A stretch of 64,000 bases of DNA, taken from assembly GCF_015708085.1 (NCBI RefSeq), contig NZ_JADNYM010000012.1, forward strand, positions 84,115 to 148,114. The letters are read 5' to 3'. The notes below the pieces were generated by a model. The model was not told where the DNA came from, made no database searches, and worked only from the letters and a program-made list of their open reading frames with translations. A program made the position numbers and the translations under genes. Of the stretch, positions 9,713 through 18,090 are shown piece by piece (positions within the stretch are counted from its first letter, which is position 1; each line of letters begins with the position of its first letter). The stretch comes from Arthrobacter terrae. GTDB taxonomy: Bacteria > Actinomycetota > Actinomycetes > Actinomycetales > Micrococcaceae.

Positions 9713-9732
9713 TTTACAGCCTCTTTACAGCC
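9713..9732. promoter_or_regulatory. 11-bp-period direct repeat upstream of the subtilase
   Basis: TTTACAGCC occurs at 9713-9721 and again at 9724-9732, one helical turn apart, in the T-rich region about 210 bp upstream of the subtilase start. The spacing resembles tandem sites for a response regulator. No binding protein can be named. Confidence 0.3.
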
Positions 9733-9759
9733 GCCTGTGTTTCGTCCTGCAAGCCAGCC

Positions 9760-10833
9760 TCAGCGACGAGGGTCTGCGTGTGCGTGGTTGCCGGTTTCCG
9801 TTCGGGGTGCGTTCTGCCCTCGTTTGGTAATCCGTTCCCTGAATCGATTGAATTGGCGGCGGACTACACCACGTTGACCCGCGCCAACGCGCCCGGTTTC
9901 GAAACGATCCAAGCGGGCACTCTGACCGCTGACCGCATCGAGTAGTTCCTGCAGCTTGCGCTCAATGTGGTCTGCACGCAGCTGGAATTCATGGGATTGG
10001 CGGTCCTGAAGTTTGGTGAGGTAGAGCAAAGCACCGACGCCGTGCGTTTCGACGTAGGCTTTCAGGTACTGCTCCCGTACCAGAAGGTCGTATTTGCGGT
10101 GGTCATCGCTGCGGGCGGTGAAGCTGTTGCCCATGTCGCCGGTGGCTTCTCGGCGTTGGTTCCAGTAGGCGCGGGCTTCGCCGTCGATAAAGCCGATGCT
10201 GAAGCGGCTAGCGAATCGCAGGTGGAATTCCCAGTCTCCGACAGCGGGGAGGGACTCATCGTAAAAACCGATCTGGTCGTGAACGGACCGTCGGTAAAGG
10301 AAAGAGATCGGTACCCCGCGGTTATGGCGGAGGAGATCGAACAATGTTATTTCGGTGATGTCCGCCGCAAACCGTTCACGGCCCACAACTTCGATTCGGT
10401 CCCCGATAATCCGTTCGTAAACGATGTCTGTCCGAACCATTACCCCCTGGCCGCCCGATGCTATAAGGCAGTCAACTGTTGACTGCAGGAAGTCCGGCCG
10501 CCACTGGTCGTCGTCGTCATGGATAGCTATATAGGTTGACTCAGTGGCCCGGATTCCCAGATTCGACGCCGCCTCCATTCCCATCGACGAGGAATTATGC
10601 AGCACTTGGATTCGGGCTTGAGCTTCACCGGCGTGCTTGGCGACTATGCTATCGACCGGGCGGGAAGGACCGCCATCGTTGATGATCAACAGCGTCCAGT
10701 CGGTGTAGGTCTGGTTGAGGACGTCTCGAATACCCCGGTCCAGGAGCAAGCTGCGGTTCTTTGTCCGCATGATTATGGCGACTGTCGCCGCGGGAACGGC
10801 ATTCATCGCCCGCGGTTCGTTCTCTGCCGGCAT
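9760..10833 (-). CDS. Glycosyltransferase family 2 protein
   Basis: A GT-A-fold inverting glycosyltransferase using a nucleotide sugar. After about 15 residues comes the family opening ATVAIIMRTKNRSLLLDRGIR, then VLNQTYTDWTLLIINDGG and the metal-binding acidic cluster HDDDDQWRPDFL. A GDWEFHLRF motif lies in the acceptor half. The C-terminal 80 residues are charged and helical. The frame extends to 10881, overlapping the upstream gene by 43 bp, but the ATG at 10833 starts just after that gene's stop at 10839 and is preferred. It is translationally linked to the pyruvyl transferase, which suggests joint work on a surface glycan. Donor and acceptor cannot be told from sequence. Confidence 0.85.
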   Translation of the reverse strand: MPAENEPRAMNAVPAATVAIIMRTKNRSLLLDRGIRDVLNQTYTDWTLLIINDGGPSRPVDSIVAKHAGEAQARIQVLHNSSSMGMEAASNLGIRATESTYIAIHDDDDQWRPDFLQSTVDCLIASGGQGVMVRTDIVYERIIGDRIEVVGRERFAADITEITLFDLLRHNRGVPISFLYRRSVHDQIGFYDESLPAVGDWEFHLRFASRFSIGFIDGEARAYWNQRREATGDMGNSFTARSDDHRKYDLLVREQYLKAYVETHGVGALLYLTKLQDRQSHEFQLRADHIERKLQELLDAVSGQSARLDRFETGRVGAGQRGVVRRQFNRFRERITKRGQNAPRTETGNHAHADPRR

Positions 10834-10838
10834 TTCAG

Positions 10839-12317
10839 TCACTTCGATCGCGCCCGCTTCAACCTGCCGGTTACCTGCCACGCCAAAGAGGCGGCACGGA
10901 ACGCTTTGGAACCGGATATCTTATCCAATTCGCTGTGAACGCTGTCATTGCCGGCCCCCAGCAGGTGGCAGACATCCCGCTCGCGCTGCAGCTCCAATTC
11001 GGCAACGGCTGCCCGAAGCTCTACCGGGCCGCATGCTTCCCGCACGGCTTCTGCCTCCGTTGTCCATGAGCCGTCGGCTGCATATTCTGCAGCCGGGCTG
11101 AGGTTCGGTGGCGCTGGCTGGGCCTGCCCCTTAAGCGCCAGCGCGACGGCGTCCCACCAGGCTTGTGACTCCTGCACCCTGCCCCTGCGCAGGTTACGAA
11201 GGTGAGCTTCTATCTCCGGCCGGTGTGCCCACGCGGCCAGCACTGCGTCCCGAAAGCCGCCCGTGAGAAGGGATGTGAGCGGGAGGCTGAAGGATCCGAG
11301 TCCCCAGTTGCGCAGGGCGCCGGAAAGCCGGACGTCGGAATAATGATCAGTACTCAAGGCGACGGCGGGAACACCGGCTCCTGTGGAGAAAACTGCTGGG
11401 TGGTAACGCGAGGTAATAACTATACTGGCGCCGGCGGTCATCGCGGCAGCTTCTTCGGAAGGGAGGACCTCCAGCAATGTGAGCTTCTTCGTCCGCATGG
11501 CCGCAGCGATCCGTTCATGTGCATGCAGGTCCTGGTTCCGAAGGGCGGCTGAGTCCATGTGCGGGATGAAAACGATGCCGAGTCCTGACACCTCGGCGAG
11601 CTCGTCAAGGACTGCGCCGACGGCACGGTAAAACCCGTCTTCTGCCAGTCCGCCTGTCGCGGCGGAGAACGAAACGCCGATGTACGGATCGTTATCCGAC
11701 GGTGGGACCGACGCGCCGGAGTCAAGGAAGGCCGCGTCGTCGAGTCCTGCTGACAGCTTGAACTCAGGTAGTCCCAGATCCAGGGCCAATCGGTGCGACT
11801 GGAGTTCCCGCGCTCCCACCAAGTCTGCGGATTTAACGAGCCGGGCCAAAGTGGCAGCATCCTTGGAGGTTAGAACCGGCCCAAAAGTCTGCCCGGAAAT
11901 CACCAGCGGCTTCCCTAGATGTTTGGCCACGGCGGCTACAGCTGCCCGCTCATAAAGAAGCCAGCCGTAGGTCGAGTTCATGTTTCCGCCGCCGGCGATA
12001 AGCACCGCATCACAGCTTTGGATGACGCGGAGCAGCTCCCACGCCTGGTCATCCGCCGGCAGCACATCTGCTTCACCCTTCAGAACCCGGAATATCTCAT
12101 CCAAGTACCTTTCCCGGTCCAACGGTGCCCACGGGAATTCGATGGTCCTGGCGGAGTCCGTCCCGTGCATGTCCCGGGTCTGCGCAGGGTCACGGGAGAG
12201 AAGTACCAATTCATCAACCCCACGGCTCCGCAGCTCATTAGCGGCAGCATGCGCAATAGCTTCATCCCCGACGTGATACACGGCTTGGCCTACATCAGCT
12301 AAGAGAGCGACCTTCAT
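10839..12317 (-). CDS. Polysaccharide pyruvyl transferase family protein
   Basis: The 492-residue product has the PF04230 layout: an N-terminal MKVALLADVGQAVYHVGDEAI nucleotide-fold segment, a central glycine-rich motif CDAVLIAGGGNMNSTYG, GKPLVISGQTFGP, and later SIVITSRYHPAVFSTGAGVPAVALS. Enzymes of this family transfer a ketal pyruvate from PEP to glycan sugars. It is longer than the usual 350-400 residues because of a helical C-terminal tail, which starts around residue 390. The start is supported by AGAAGGAAC just upstream. It forms a two-gene unit with the GT2 gene. The pyruvylated product could be the ligand of the SLH repeats of the neighbouring protease, which is inference. Confidence 0.85.
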   Translation of the reverse strand: MKVALLADVGQAVYHVGDEAIAHAAANELRSRGVDELVLLSRDPAQTRDMHGTDSARTIEFPWAPLDRERYLDEIFRVLKGEADVLPADDQAWELLRVIQSCDAVLIAGGGNMNSTYGWLLYERAAVAAVAKHLGKPLVISGQTFGPVLTSKDAATLARLVKSADLVGARELQSHRLALDLGLPEFKLSAGLDDAAFLDSGASVPPSDNDPYIGVSFSAATGGLAEDGFYRAVGAVLDELAEVSGLGIVFIPHMDSAALRNQDLHAHERIAAAMRTKKLTLLEVLPSEEAAAMTAGASIVITSRYHPAVFSTGAGVPAVALSTDHYSDVRLSGALRNWGLGSFSLPLTSLLTGGFRDAVLAAWAHRPEIEAHLRNLRRGRVQESQAWWDAVALALKGQAQPAPPNLSPAAEYAADGSWTTEAEAVREACGPVELRAAVAELELQRERDVCHLLGAGNDSVHSELDKISGSKAFRAASLAWQVTGRLKRARSK

Positions 12318-12466
12318 GAAGTTCCTTCTGAAATGGGTTAATATGCGCTTTCAATTCACTGTCTTCCATCAAATGCCGGAAGTGAACCTCACCAGCTTAA
12401 CCGCTGGCTTCCAGGCCAGCGAGTAGCGCAGGCCGGCCCGCCTCTGCCCGGCAGTAGTATTGCTGG

Positions 12467-12988
12467 GTGAGCGCGCCGATAAATGCCCCTGCTATCCAAA
12501 TCCGCCCCGCCCGTACCAGCGACGTTCGTGCGATCAAGGCCCTGGTTGCGCCGCTGGCGGAACAGCAGATTCTGGTGGCAAAGGAAACCGTGGCTTACTA
12601 TGAGTCGCTGCAGGAGTTCCGGATCGCGGAGTACGACGGCGAGATCGTAGGCTGCGGCGCCCTGCACGTGATGTGGGAGGATCTGGCCGAAATCCGCACG
12701 CTGGCTACTTCCGGCGCCTGGCGCGGACACGGCGTCGGGCATGACCTGACGGAACAGCTACTAAACGAGGCGCGGCAACTGGGCGTCAGCCGCGTCTTCT
12801 GCCTGACTTTCGAGGTGGACTTCTTCATCCGGCACGGCTTTACCGTGATGGCAGAGCAGGAGGCCGTTGATCCGAACGTTTATCAGGAGCTGCTGCATTC
12901 GCACGATGAGGGCGTAGCTGAGTTCCTTGACCTTGCGCGGGTTAAGCCAAATACCCTCGGAAACACCCGGATGATCCGCAGACTGTAG
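12467..12988 (+). CDS. argA: Amino-acid N-acetyltransferase (short ArgA / N-acetylglutamate synthase)
   Basis: A stand-alone GNAT enzyme of 173 residues that acetylates glutamate for arginine synthesis. It corresponds to the short actinobacterial NAGS type rather than the kinase-fused E. coli ArgA. The acetyl-CoA binding region reads TLATSGAWRGHGVGHDLTEQLL, and the characteristic C-terminus reads EGVAEFLDLARVKPNTLGNTRM. The start at 12467 is the GTG beginning GTGAGCGCGCCG. The gene stands alone, away from other arg genes, and diverges from the pyruvyl transferase gene. Confidence 0.87.
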   Translation: MSAPINAPAIQIRPARTSDVRAIKALVAPLAEQQILVAKETVAYYESLQEFRIAEYDGEIVGCGALHVMWEDLAEIRTLATSGAWRGHGVGHDLTEQLLNEARQLGVSRVFCLTFEVDFFIRHGFTVMAEQEAVDPNVYQELLHSHDEGVAEFLDLARVKPNTLGNTRMIRRL

Positions 12989-13251
12989 CTCCGCCGCCCG
13001 GGATATCCTCCAGCTTTTTCCCCGGACTTTCATTGCGTCCTCGAAGCGCTTGCTCTTAGACTCGGCAGTATGCTGGCTGGTTCTGTTGAGACGTTCCCAC
13101 GGCACGTCCTGCGCGCTGCCTGCGGGTGCACCGGACAGCTTAACAAGGAATACGACATCGACCGCTGATAACTTCCAGGGAACTCCCCGCACCCCACCGC
13201 GATCCCGGCAGCATCCCGGCGGTTAGCCGGCCAATAGGAAAAGGAGCCCAA
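12989..13251. other. Intergenic stretch with no supported gene
   Basis: About 260 bp between argA and the SDR remnant. I see no coding frame with a ribosome-binding site, no long hairpin and no repeat. Only the last bases (AAGGAGCCCAA) form a ribosome-binding site for the remnant ORF that follows. Confidence 0.6.
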
Positions 13252-13344
13252 ATGAAAAACATGCAGGACAAGGTTGTCGTGGTACCTGGCACGAGCGGCG
13301 GCGCGTCTCACCTAGCGCTGCCAGGCTGCGGGAAGCGATCATGA
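13252..13344 (+). pseudogene. Remnant of a short-chain dehydrogenase start
   Basis: Behind a good AAGGAG site, ATG opens a 30-residue frame MKNMQDKVVVVPGTSGGASH... that stops at 13344. KVVVVPGTSGG closely resembles the Rossmann start of short-chain dehydrogenases (KVVVVTGASGGIG). The rest of the domain is absent, and the stop overlaps the next gene's ATG. The ribosome-binding site survives and could now serve translation of the downstream gene by coupling. Confidence 0.5.
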
Positions 13345-13724
13345 GCGGCTTGGAGCTTTTCCGGTCCGGTTACGGCGCGGTGCAACTGGTCCTTCCGCAC
13401 CTGATCTCGGAGCGCGTGGCCGGATTGCGGCTCGATGACCGCGCTGCGGCGGTGGTCCGGGTGCTCGGTGCCCGGCACCTCCTTCAGGCCGTGGCGGTAT
13501 CGGCCGTACAGGCTGTCGCTGAGCAGGGATCGTCGTTGTCCGGCACCGCGCATCGGCTCGGCGCCGCGGTGGACGTGCTGCACTCCGCCAGCATGGTGCT
13601 GCTCGCTTTGGCGGACGCCAAGCGAAGACGCGCGGCGCTCATGGATGCAGCAGTCGCCTGCCTTTTCGCCGCAGCGGAGTTCTCTGCCAGCCGGCAGCGG
13701 GGCATGCCCCGCTCTGGGCGCTGA
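13341..13724 (+). CDS. Conserved-looking small protein, unknown function (127 aa)
   Basis: The frame starts at ATG 13341, overlapping the SDR remnant's TGA. The product is alanine/valine-rich with hydrophobic helices around residues 40-60 and 75-110 (AASASMV-type segments interrupted by ADAKRRR), ending in a basic tail. It may be membrane associated. I do not recognise a family. No independent ribosome-binding site is evident, so its translation may depend on the short upstream ORF. Confidence 0.55.
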   Translation: MSGLELFRSGYGAVQLVLPHLISERVAGLRLDDRAAAVVRVLGARHLLQAVAVSAVQAVAEQGSSLSGTAHRLGAAVDVLHSASMVLLALADAKRRRAALMDAAVACLFAAAEFSASRQRGMPRSGR

Positions 13725-13928
13725 ATCTGCCGGATTACGCTTATACCCCGGCAGGTAAGTATCTGTATGGCCGCGGAATTATGCAAATGCAGCAGACCGG
13801 GCGAGTGGGTTATTCGCGGGCAGGCGGAAAATGGAGTCCGTTCTACTTCCGCCGGAGGTGAAATGGGTCGATGGGGTGAATCAGCAGCCGAACAGGCCTA
13901 ATCTGAGGACAGCAGATGGTAGGACACC

Positions 13929-15086
13929 GTGACGGAAGGAAAGAAGGGCCCGATGGAAAACGCCAAGGAACCCCCAGCGCAGGAATCCCCGAACAGTGAA
14001 GCTCAAAACAATGTCGCCCGGCAGTTGGCCATTCTGGATGTGACCTCCCGGGCCGACGGCCAGACGCCGGAGGAGATCGGTGCAATGCTGCGCGACGCCT
14101 TTGCCCGCAGGGGTGCCCCGGCCGCGCCCGACATTTGGCTGGCCACGGTGGCCCGGGACGTATCCGTAGGTACTGCCTATGTCGTAAGCCGTGAAGCGAT
14201 GGAAGAAGCCGCCCGCAGGATCGCCGGCTCGCTTTCGGTCAGCACTGCCGGTGCGCTCACTTCCGGCCACGCCGCCGGCGCCGGACCTGACGCCGGCTCT
14301 GGTACACCGCACCAGCACGACCAGAATGGACTTCCCGCGTTACCGCCTGGCGTTCGCCGGATAACCCTCCCTTCGCTGCTGGCGGAGCAGAGCCCGGAAC
14401 TGCGCGGTTACCTGGCAATACCTCCGGGTCATGGGCCATGGCCGGCAGTGGTAATGCTCCACGAAGCATTCGCCATTGACGCCGTCATGCTGCGCCAGGT
14501 GGCGCGGATGGCCGCGGCCGGTTATCTGGTTCTGATGCCGGATCTTTTCAGCGCGGGAGGCCCGCGGCGCTGCCTGAGCGCGACGTTCCGGGCATTGAAA
14601 TCGGGTCAGGGCCGCGCCTTTGCGGATATCGAAGCCGCACGCAGGGTGCTGCTGGACCGGGCGGACTGCACCGGCGCGGCAGGCGTGCTCGGATTCTGCA
14701 TGGGCGGTGGATTCGCGCTCGCATCGGCCGCCCGGGGATTTGGGGCAGCCTCCGTGAACTACGGGATGATCCCCAAGGACGTCTCGGAGGTGCTCGAAGG
14801 TGCCTGTCCGATGGTGGCCAGCTATGGTGGCAGGGATCCTCTGCTGACCAGGTCAGTCCCGCGGTTGGAGGCTGCCCTAAAGCAGCATTCCATCATCCAT
14901 GACATCAAAATCTACCCCGAGGCCGGGCACGCCTTCCTCAACGATTCACCCACCGGCCCCGCGCTGCTGAGACCGGTGCTCAAACTGATTACCGGCGCCG
15001 GCCCTGACCCGGAGGCCGCGGCCGATGCTTGGCAGCGAATCGAGGAATTCTTCGGTCAACAACTCAAGCACGGGACCGAAAGCTGA
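13929..15086 (+). CDS. Dienelactone hydrolase family protein with N-terminal extension
   Basis: An alpha/beta hydrolase. Residues 150-385 carry the dienelactone hydrolase layout: PAVVMLHEAF (with the Glu that tunes the nucleophile), the nucleophile elbow GFCMGGG with Cys rather than Ser, the acid in YGGRDPLLT and the histidine in PEAGHAFLND. The first 140 residues do not belong to this fold and include a segment SRADGQTPEEIGAMLRDAFARRG that could be a small helical domain. The GTG at 13929 is taken as the start; an ATG ten codons later is possible. Substrate is unknown. True chlorocatechol-pathway neighbours are absent, so a broader esterase role is likely. Confidence 0.8.
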   Translation: MTEGKKGPMENAKEPPAQESPNSEAQNNVARQLAILDVTSRADGQTPEEIGAMLRDAFARRGAPAAPDIWLATVARDVSVGTAYVVSREAMEEAARRIAGSLSVSTAGALTSGHAAGAGPDAGSGTPHQHDQNGLPALPPGVRRITLPSLLAEQSPELRGYLAIPPGHGPWPAVVMLHEAFAIDAVMLRQVARMAAAGYLVLMPDLFSAGGPRRCLSATFRALKSGQGRAFADIEAARRVLLDRADCTGAAGVLGFCMGGGFALASAARGFGAASVNYGMIPKDVSEVLEGACPMVASYGGRDPLLTRSVPRLEAALKQHSIIHDIKIYPEAGHAFLNDSPTGPALLRPVLKLITGAGPDPEAAADAWQRIEEFFGQQLKHGTES

Positions 15087-15259
15087 GCCACCGACGGGTC
15101 GTCCAGACGTAGCCCCCGACGCGGCAAAGGCGCAAAAAATACCTCGCTGGCTTAGCTTTATTGCCTCGACGTGCCTAGAATAAAAGTGCTTGCTGCCGCA
15201 CTCGGCACAAGGGGTCCGTCCGTGGACCCGTCATCGTCTACAACGAAAGTGAGCACACT

Positions 15260-15436
15260 ATGGGATTGGGCGACAAGATCAAGAACGCAGCAGAGCATGC
15301 GACCGGTAAGGCGAAAGAGACCACCGGAGACGCTACCAACAACGACGATCTCAAGGCCGATGGCATGAAGGATCAGGTCAGCGCGGACGCAAAAAAGGTC
15401 GGCGAGAACGTCAAGGACGAGTTTAAAAAGGACTAA
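15260..15436 (+). CDS. CsbD family general-stress protein
   Basis: A 58-residue hydrophilic protein, MGLGDKIKNAAEHATGKAKE..., with the CsbD pattern of charged amphipathic repeats (GKAKETTGDATNNDDLKADG, DAKKVGENVKDEFKKD). CsbD proteins accumulate under general stress in many bacteria and their biochemical role is unresolved. It is a single-gene unit: an AT-rich leader precedes it and a strong terminator follows 80 bp downstream. Confidence 0.85.
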   Translation: MGLGDKIKNAAEHATGKAKETTGDATNNDDLKADGMKDQVSADAKKVGENVKDEFKKD

Positions 15437-15515
15437 GTCTTCCGCCCTGGCGGTGCACAAAACCGGCTGGCGCTGAAGCCGGAGGAGCACCGCAGGTTAT
15501 TAAAGACACGTTCGA

Positions 15516-15550
15516 CGGCGGCGGATCCCTTAGGGGTCCGCCGCCGTTTT
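15516..15550 (+). terminator. Rho-independent terminator of the CsbD gene
   Basis: CGGCGGCGGA (15516-15525) pairs perfectly with TCCGCCGCCG (15537-15546), followed by four T. The loop TCCC...GGGG can extend the stem. Confidence 0.85.
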
Positions 15551-15640
15551 GCCGCCCTATCCAAGGCAGAGGGTGGCAGGTAGGGTTCAAGCAGGGGCGT
15601 CTGGCGCAGGCGCCGTGACGAAGCCTGTGAGGAGTCCGCA

Positions 15641-16642
15641 GTGAAGAAGCTCATTAACGACCCTAAGTCCGTGGTCGACGAATCCGTGCAGGGCTTCGGC
15701 CTGGCCCATGCCGATCTGGTCAGTGTCAACCCGGACCCGCTGTTTGTCACGCGCAGCGGGGCTCCGGTACCCGGAAAAGTCGGACTGCTCTCCGGCGGCG
15801 GCAGCGGCCACGAACCATTGCATGCCGGATACGTGGGAATAGGGATGCTGGACGCTGCCGTGCCCGGTGCGGTTTTTACCTCACCGACGCCGGACCAGAT
15901 CCTGCCGGCAACGCTTGCCGTTGACTCCGGTGCCGGCGTCGTCCATATTGTCAAGAATTACACCGGCGATGTGCTCAACTTTGAGATGGCGGCGGAGCTG
16001 GCTGAGGCCGAGGGTGTCCAGGTGCGCACGGTTCTGGTCAACGATGACGTTGCCGTGGAGGACTCGCTTTACACCGCCGGCCGGCGTGGCGTCGGCGGCA
16101 CGGTGCTGGTGGAGAAGATCGCCGGAGCCGCGGCTGAGCGCGGCGACGGCTTGGACGCGGTGACGGAAATTGGCCGGCGGGTGAACGCGAATGTGCGCAC
16201 CATGGGAGTGGCTCTGGCCGCCTGCACCGTCCCGCACGCTGGAGTCCCCAGTTTTGAGTTGGCGGACAATGAAGTGGAAATAGGGATCGGCATCCACGGC
16301 GAACCCGGACGGCACAGGATCGCGATGGAGAACGCGGACTCCATCACGGAGCGTTTGCTGGCGCCGGTGCTGGCCGATCTTCAGCTGCAGTCCGGGGAAA
16401 AAGTACTGCTTTTTGTCAACGGCATGGGCGGAACGCCGCTGAGTGAGCTGTACATTGTCTACCGGCACGCAGCAGCTGTCCTTGCTGAGGCGGGCCTGGT
16501 CATTGAACGCTCGCTTGTGGGCAACTACATCACGGCGTTGGAGATGCAAGGGTGCTCCATCTCCGTGCTCCGCCTTGACGACGAGCTGACTGCGTTATGG
16601 GATGCCCCCGTCAACACGGCCGCCCTACGCTGGGGCATCTAA
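15641..16642 (+). CDS. dhaK: Dihydroxyacetone kinase subunit DhaK
   Basis: Binds dihydroxyacetone covalently and passes it for phosphorylation by DhaL-ATP in the PTS-dependent pathway. The product is 333 residues, standard length. SGGGSGHEPLHAGYVG near residue 51 shapes the substrate pocket, and H219 in GIGIHGEPGRHR is the histidine that forms the hemiaminal. The start is GTG after GTGAGGAGTCC. It is the first gene of dhaKLM. Confidence 0.96.
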   Translation: MKKLINDPKSVVDESVQGFGLAHADLVSVNPDPLFVTRSGAPVPGKVGLLSGGGSGHEPLHAGYVGIGMLDAAVPGAVFTSPTPDQILPATLAVDSGAGVVHIVKNYTGDVLNFEMAAELAEAEGVQVRTVLVNDDVAVEDSLYTAGRRGVGGTVLVEKIAGAAAERGDGLDAVTEIGRRVNANVRTMGVALAACTVPHAGVPSFELADNEVEIGIGIHGEPGRHRIAMENADSITERLLAPVLADLQLQSGEKVLLFVNGMGGTPLSELYIVYRHAAAVLAEAGLVIERSLVGNYITALEMQGCSISVLRLDDELTALWDAPVNTAALRWGI

Positions 16643-16660
16643 AAAAGAGGGAGCGCCGGC

Positions 16661-17293
16661 ATGAGAACAACACTGGACACCGAATGGGCCATTGCATGGC
16701 TTCAGGCCGCCGCGGACGCTGTTGCCGAACACCGCGTGGAGCTCAGCGAGCTGGATCGTGCCATCGGAGATGGAGACCACGGGGAAAACCTGGACCGCGG
16801 GTTCAGCGCCATCGCGGCGAAGCTGCGCGAGGAAGCCCCGGCAACCCCCGGGGCGGCGTTCAAACTCGCGGCAATGACCCTGATGTCCAAGGTGGGAGGT
16901 GCGGCGGGACCGTTGTACGGGACCGCTTTTCTGCGGGCGGCGACCGCCGTAGGCGAGGCAACAGAGCTGGATCCGGTGCTGCTCGCCGGCGCGCTGACCG
17001 CCGCCCGTGACGGCGTCGTCCTGCGTGGCAAGGCCGAACCGGGGGACAAGACCATGGTCGATGCCTGGACGCCGGCAGTTGATGCAGCGAAATCTGCCGT
17101 AGCCGCTGGAGCGGATGTAACGTCGGTGCTGGCCGCTGCCGCAGCCGCCGCGGAAGCGGGAGCCACCGCCACGGATCCGCTGACAGCGCGGAAGGGCCGG
17201 GCCAGCTACTTGGGTGAGCGCAGCGCCGGGCACCGCGATCCGGGGGCGGCCTCCTCGGCTCTGATCCTGCGAGCCGCCGCGGACACGGCATGA
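16661..17293 (+). CDS. dhaL: Dihydroxyacetone kinase ADP-binding subunit DhaL
   Basis: DhaL carries a tightly bound ADP that DhaM rephosphorylates, and it transfers phosphate to DhaK-bound dihydroxyacetone. The diagnostic metal/nucleotide motif AIGDGDHGENLDRGF lies at about residues 34-48, followed by KVGGAAGPLYGTAFLRAA and the C-terminal DPGAASSALIL. Start ATG follows AGAGGGAGCG. The stop overlaps the dhaM start (ATGA), showing translational coupling. Confidence 0.96.
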   Translation: MRTTLDTEWAIAWLQAAADAVAEHRVELSELDRAIGDGDHGENLDRGFSAIAAKLREEAPATPGAAFKLAAMTLMSKVGGAAGPLYGTAFLRAATAVGEATELDPVLLAGALTAARDGVVLRGKAEPGDKTMVDAWTPAVDAAKSAVAAGADVTSVLAAAAAAAEAGATATDPLTARKGRASYLGERSAGHRDPGAASSALILRAAADTA

Positions 17294-18051
17294 GCGTCGG
17301 GTTAGTGATCGTTTCGCACAGCGTGAAGTTAGCCGCCGGCGTCGTCGAACTGGCAGCCCAAATGGCTCCGGCGGTCAAAATCGTTGCCGCAGGCGGAACC
17401 ACGGATGGAGCCGGCGAAACCGTGCTCGGCACATCGCTGGAGAAAATCATGGATGCCCTCAACGCCGCCGAATCCGGCGAAGGCGTCTTAGTTCTGACCG
17501 ATCTTGGTTCCGCGGTAATGACCGCCGAATCGGCACTGGAAATCATCGGCAGTCCGGCGACTACGCTGCTGGCGGACGCGCCGCTGGTTGAAGGCGCCGT
17601 TGCCGCCGCCGTCGCGGCGCAATCCGGGGGGAATCTGGACACTGTCCGCCGGGCTGCCGAAGAAGCCTGGCAGCCTTCGCTGTCGCCGGACCCGGACCCG
17701 GACCTGGAGGCGGAGGCGGACCCGGCGGCGCCCGCCGTTTCCGGGGTCCTCCCAAAGAATTCAAGCCCAGCGGGGACCAGCGGGCTGGACGCTGATGAAG
17801 TGACCGCCGAGCTGGAGTTGATCAATCCAATGGGCCTGCACGCCCGGCCGGCAGCCACCCTGGCCGGGGCGCTGGGTGCAATGGATGTGGAGATAGACAT
17901 AAATGGCGTGGATGGGCAATCGGTGATGATGTTGATGACGCTTGGCGCAGGCTATGGTGCGACCCTTCGCGTGCGCGCTACGGGCACCGACGCGCAGCAG
18001 GCCGTGAAGCTGGTGCGGTCGGAGGTTGAGAGCGGCTTCGGCGAGCTATAG
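17290..18051 (+). CDS. dhaM: DhaM phosphotransferase subunit fused to an HPr domain
   Basis: DhaM relays phosphate from the PTS to DhaL-ADP. Residues 1-125 form the mannose-EIIA-like domain with the phosphorylatable H10 in VIVSHSVKLAAG and LTDLGSAVMTAE. A linker rich in Asp, Pro and Ala (about 130-170, SPDPDPDLEAEADPA) leads to an HPr domain with H184 in NPMGLHARPAAT. There is no EI domain, unlike the E. coli three-domain DhaM. EI must therefore come from elsewhere, and ptsI lies 18 kb away in this window. Confidence 0.94.
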   Translation: MSVGLVIVSHSVKLAAGVVELAAQMAPAVKIVAAGGTTDGAGETVLGTSLEKIMDALNAAESGEGVLVLTDLGSAVMTAESALEIIGSPATTLLADAPLVEGAVAAAVAAQSGGNLDTVRRAAEEAWQPSLSPDPDPDLEAEADPAAPAVSGVLPKNSSPAGTSGLDADEVTAELELINPMGLHARPAATLAGALGAMDVEIDINGVDGQSVMMLMTLGAGYGATLRVRATGTDAQQAVKLVRSEVESGFGEL

Positions 18052-18090
18052 CGGCTGCACCTGGAACCGGAAAGCGCAGCAACCAAGTCT

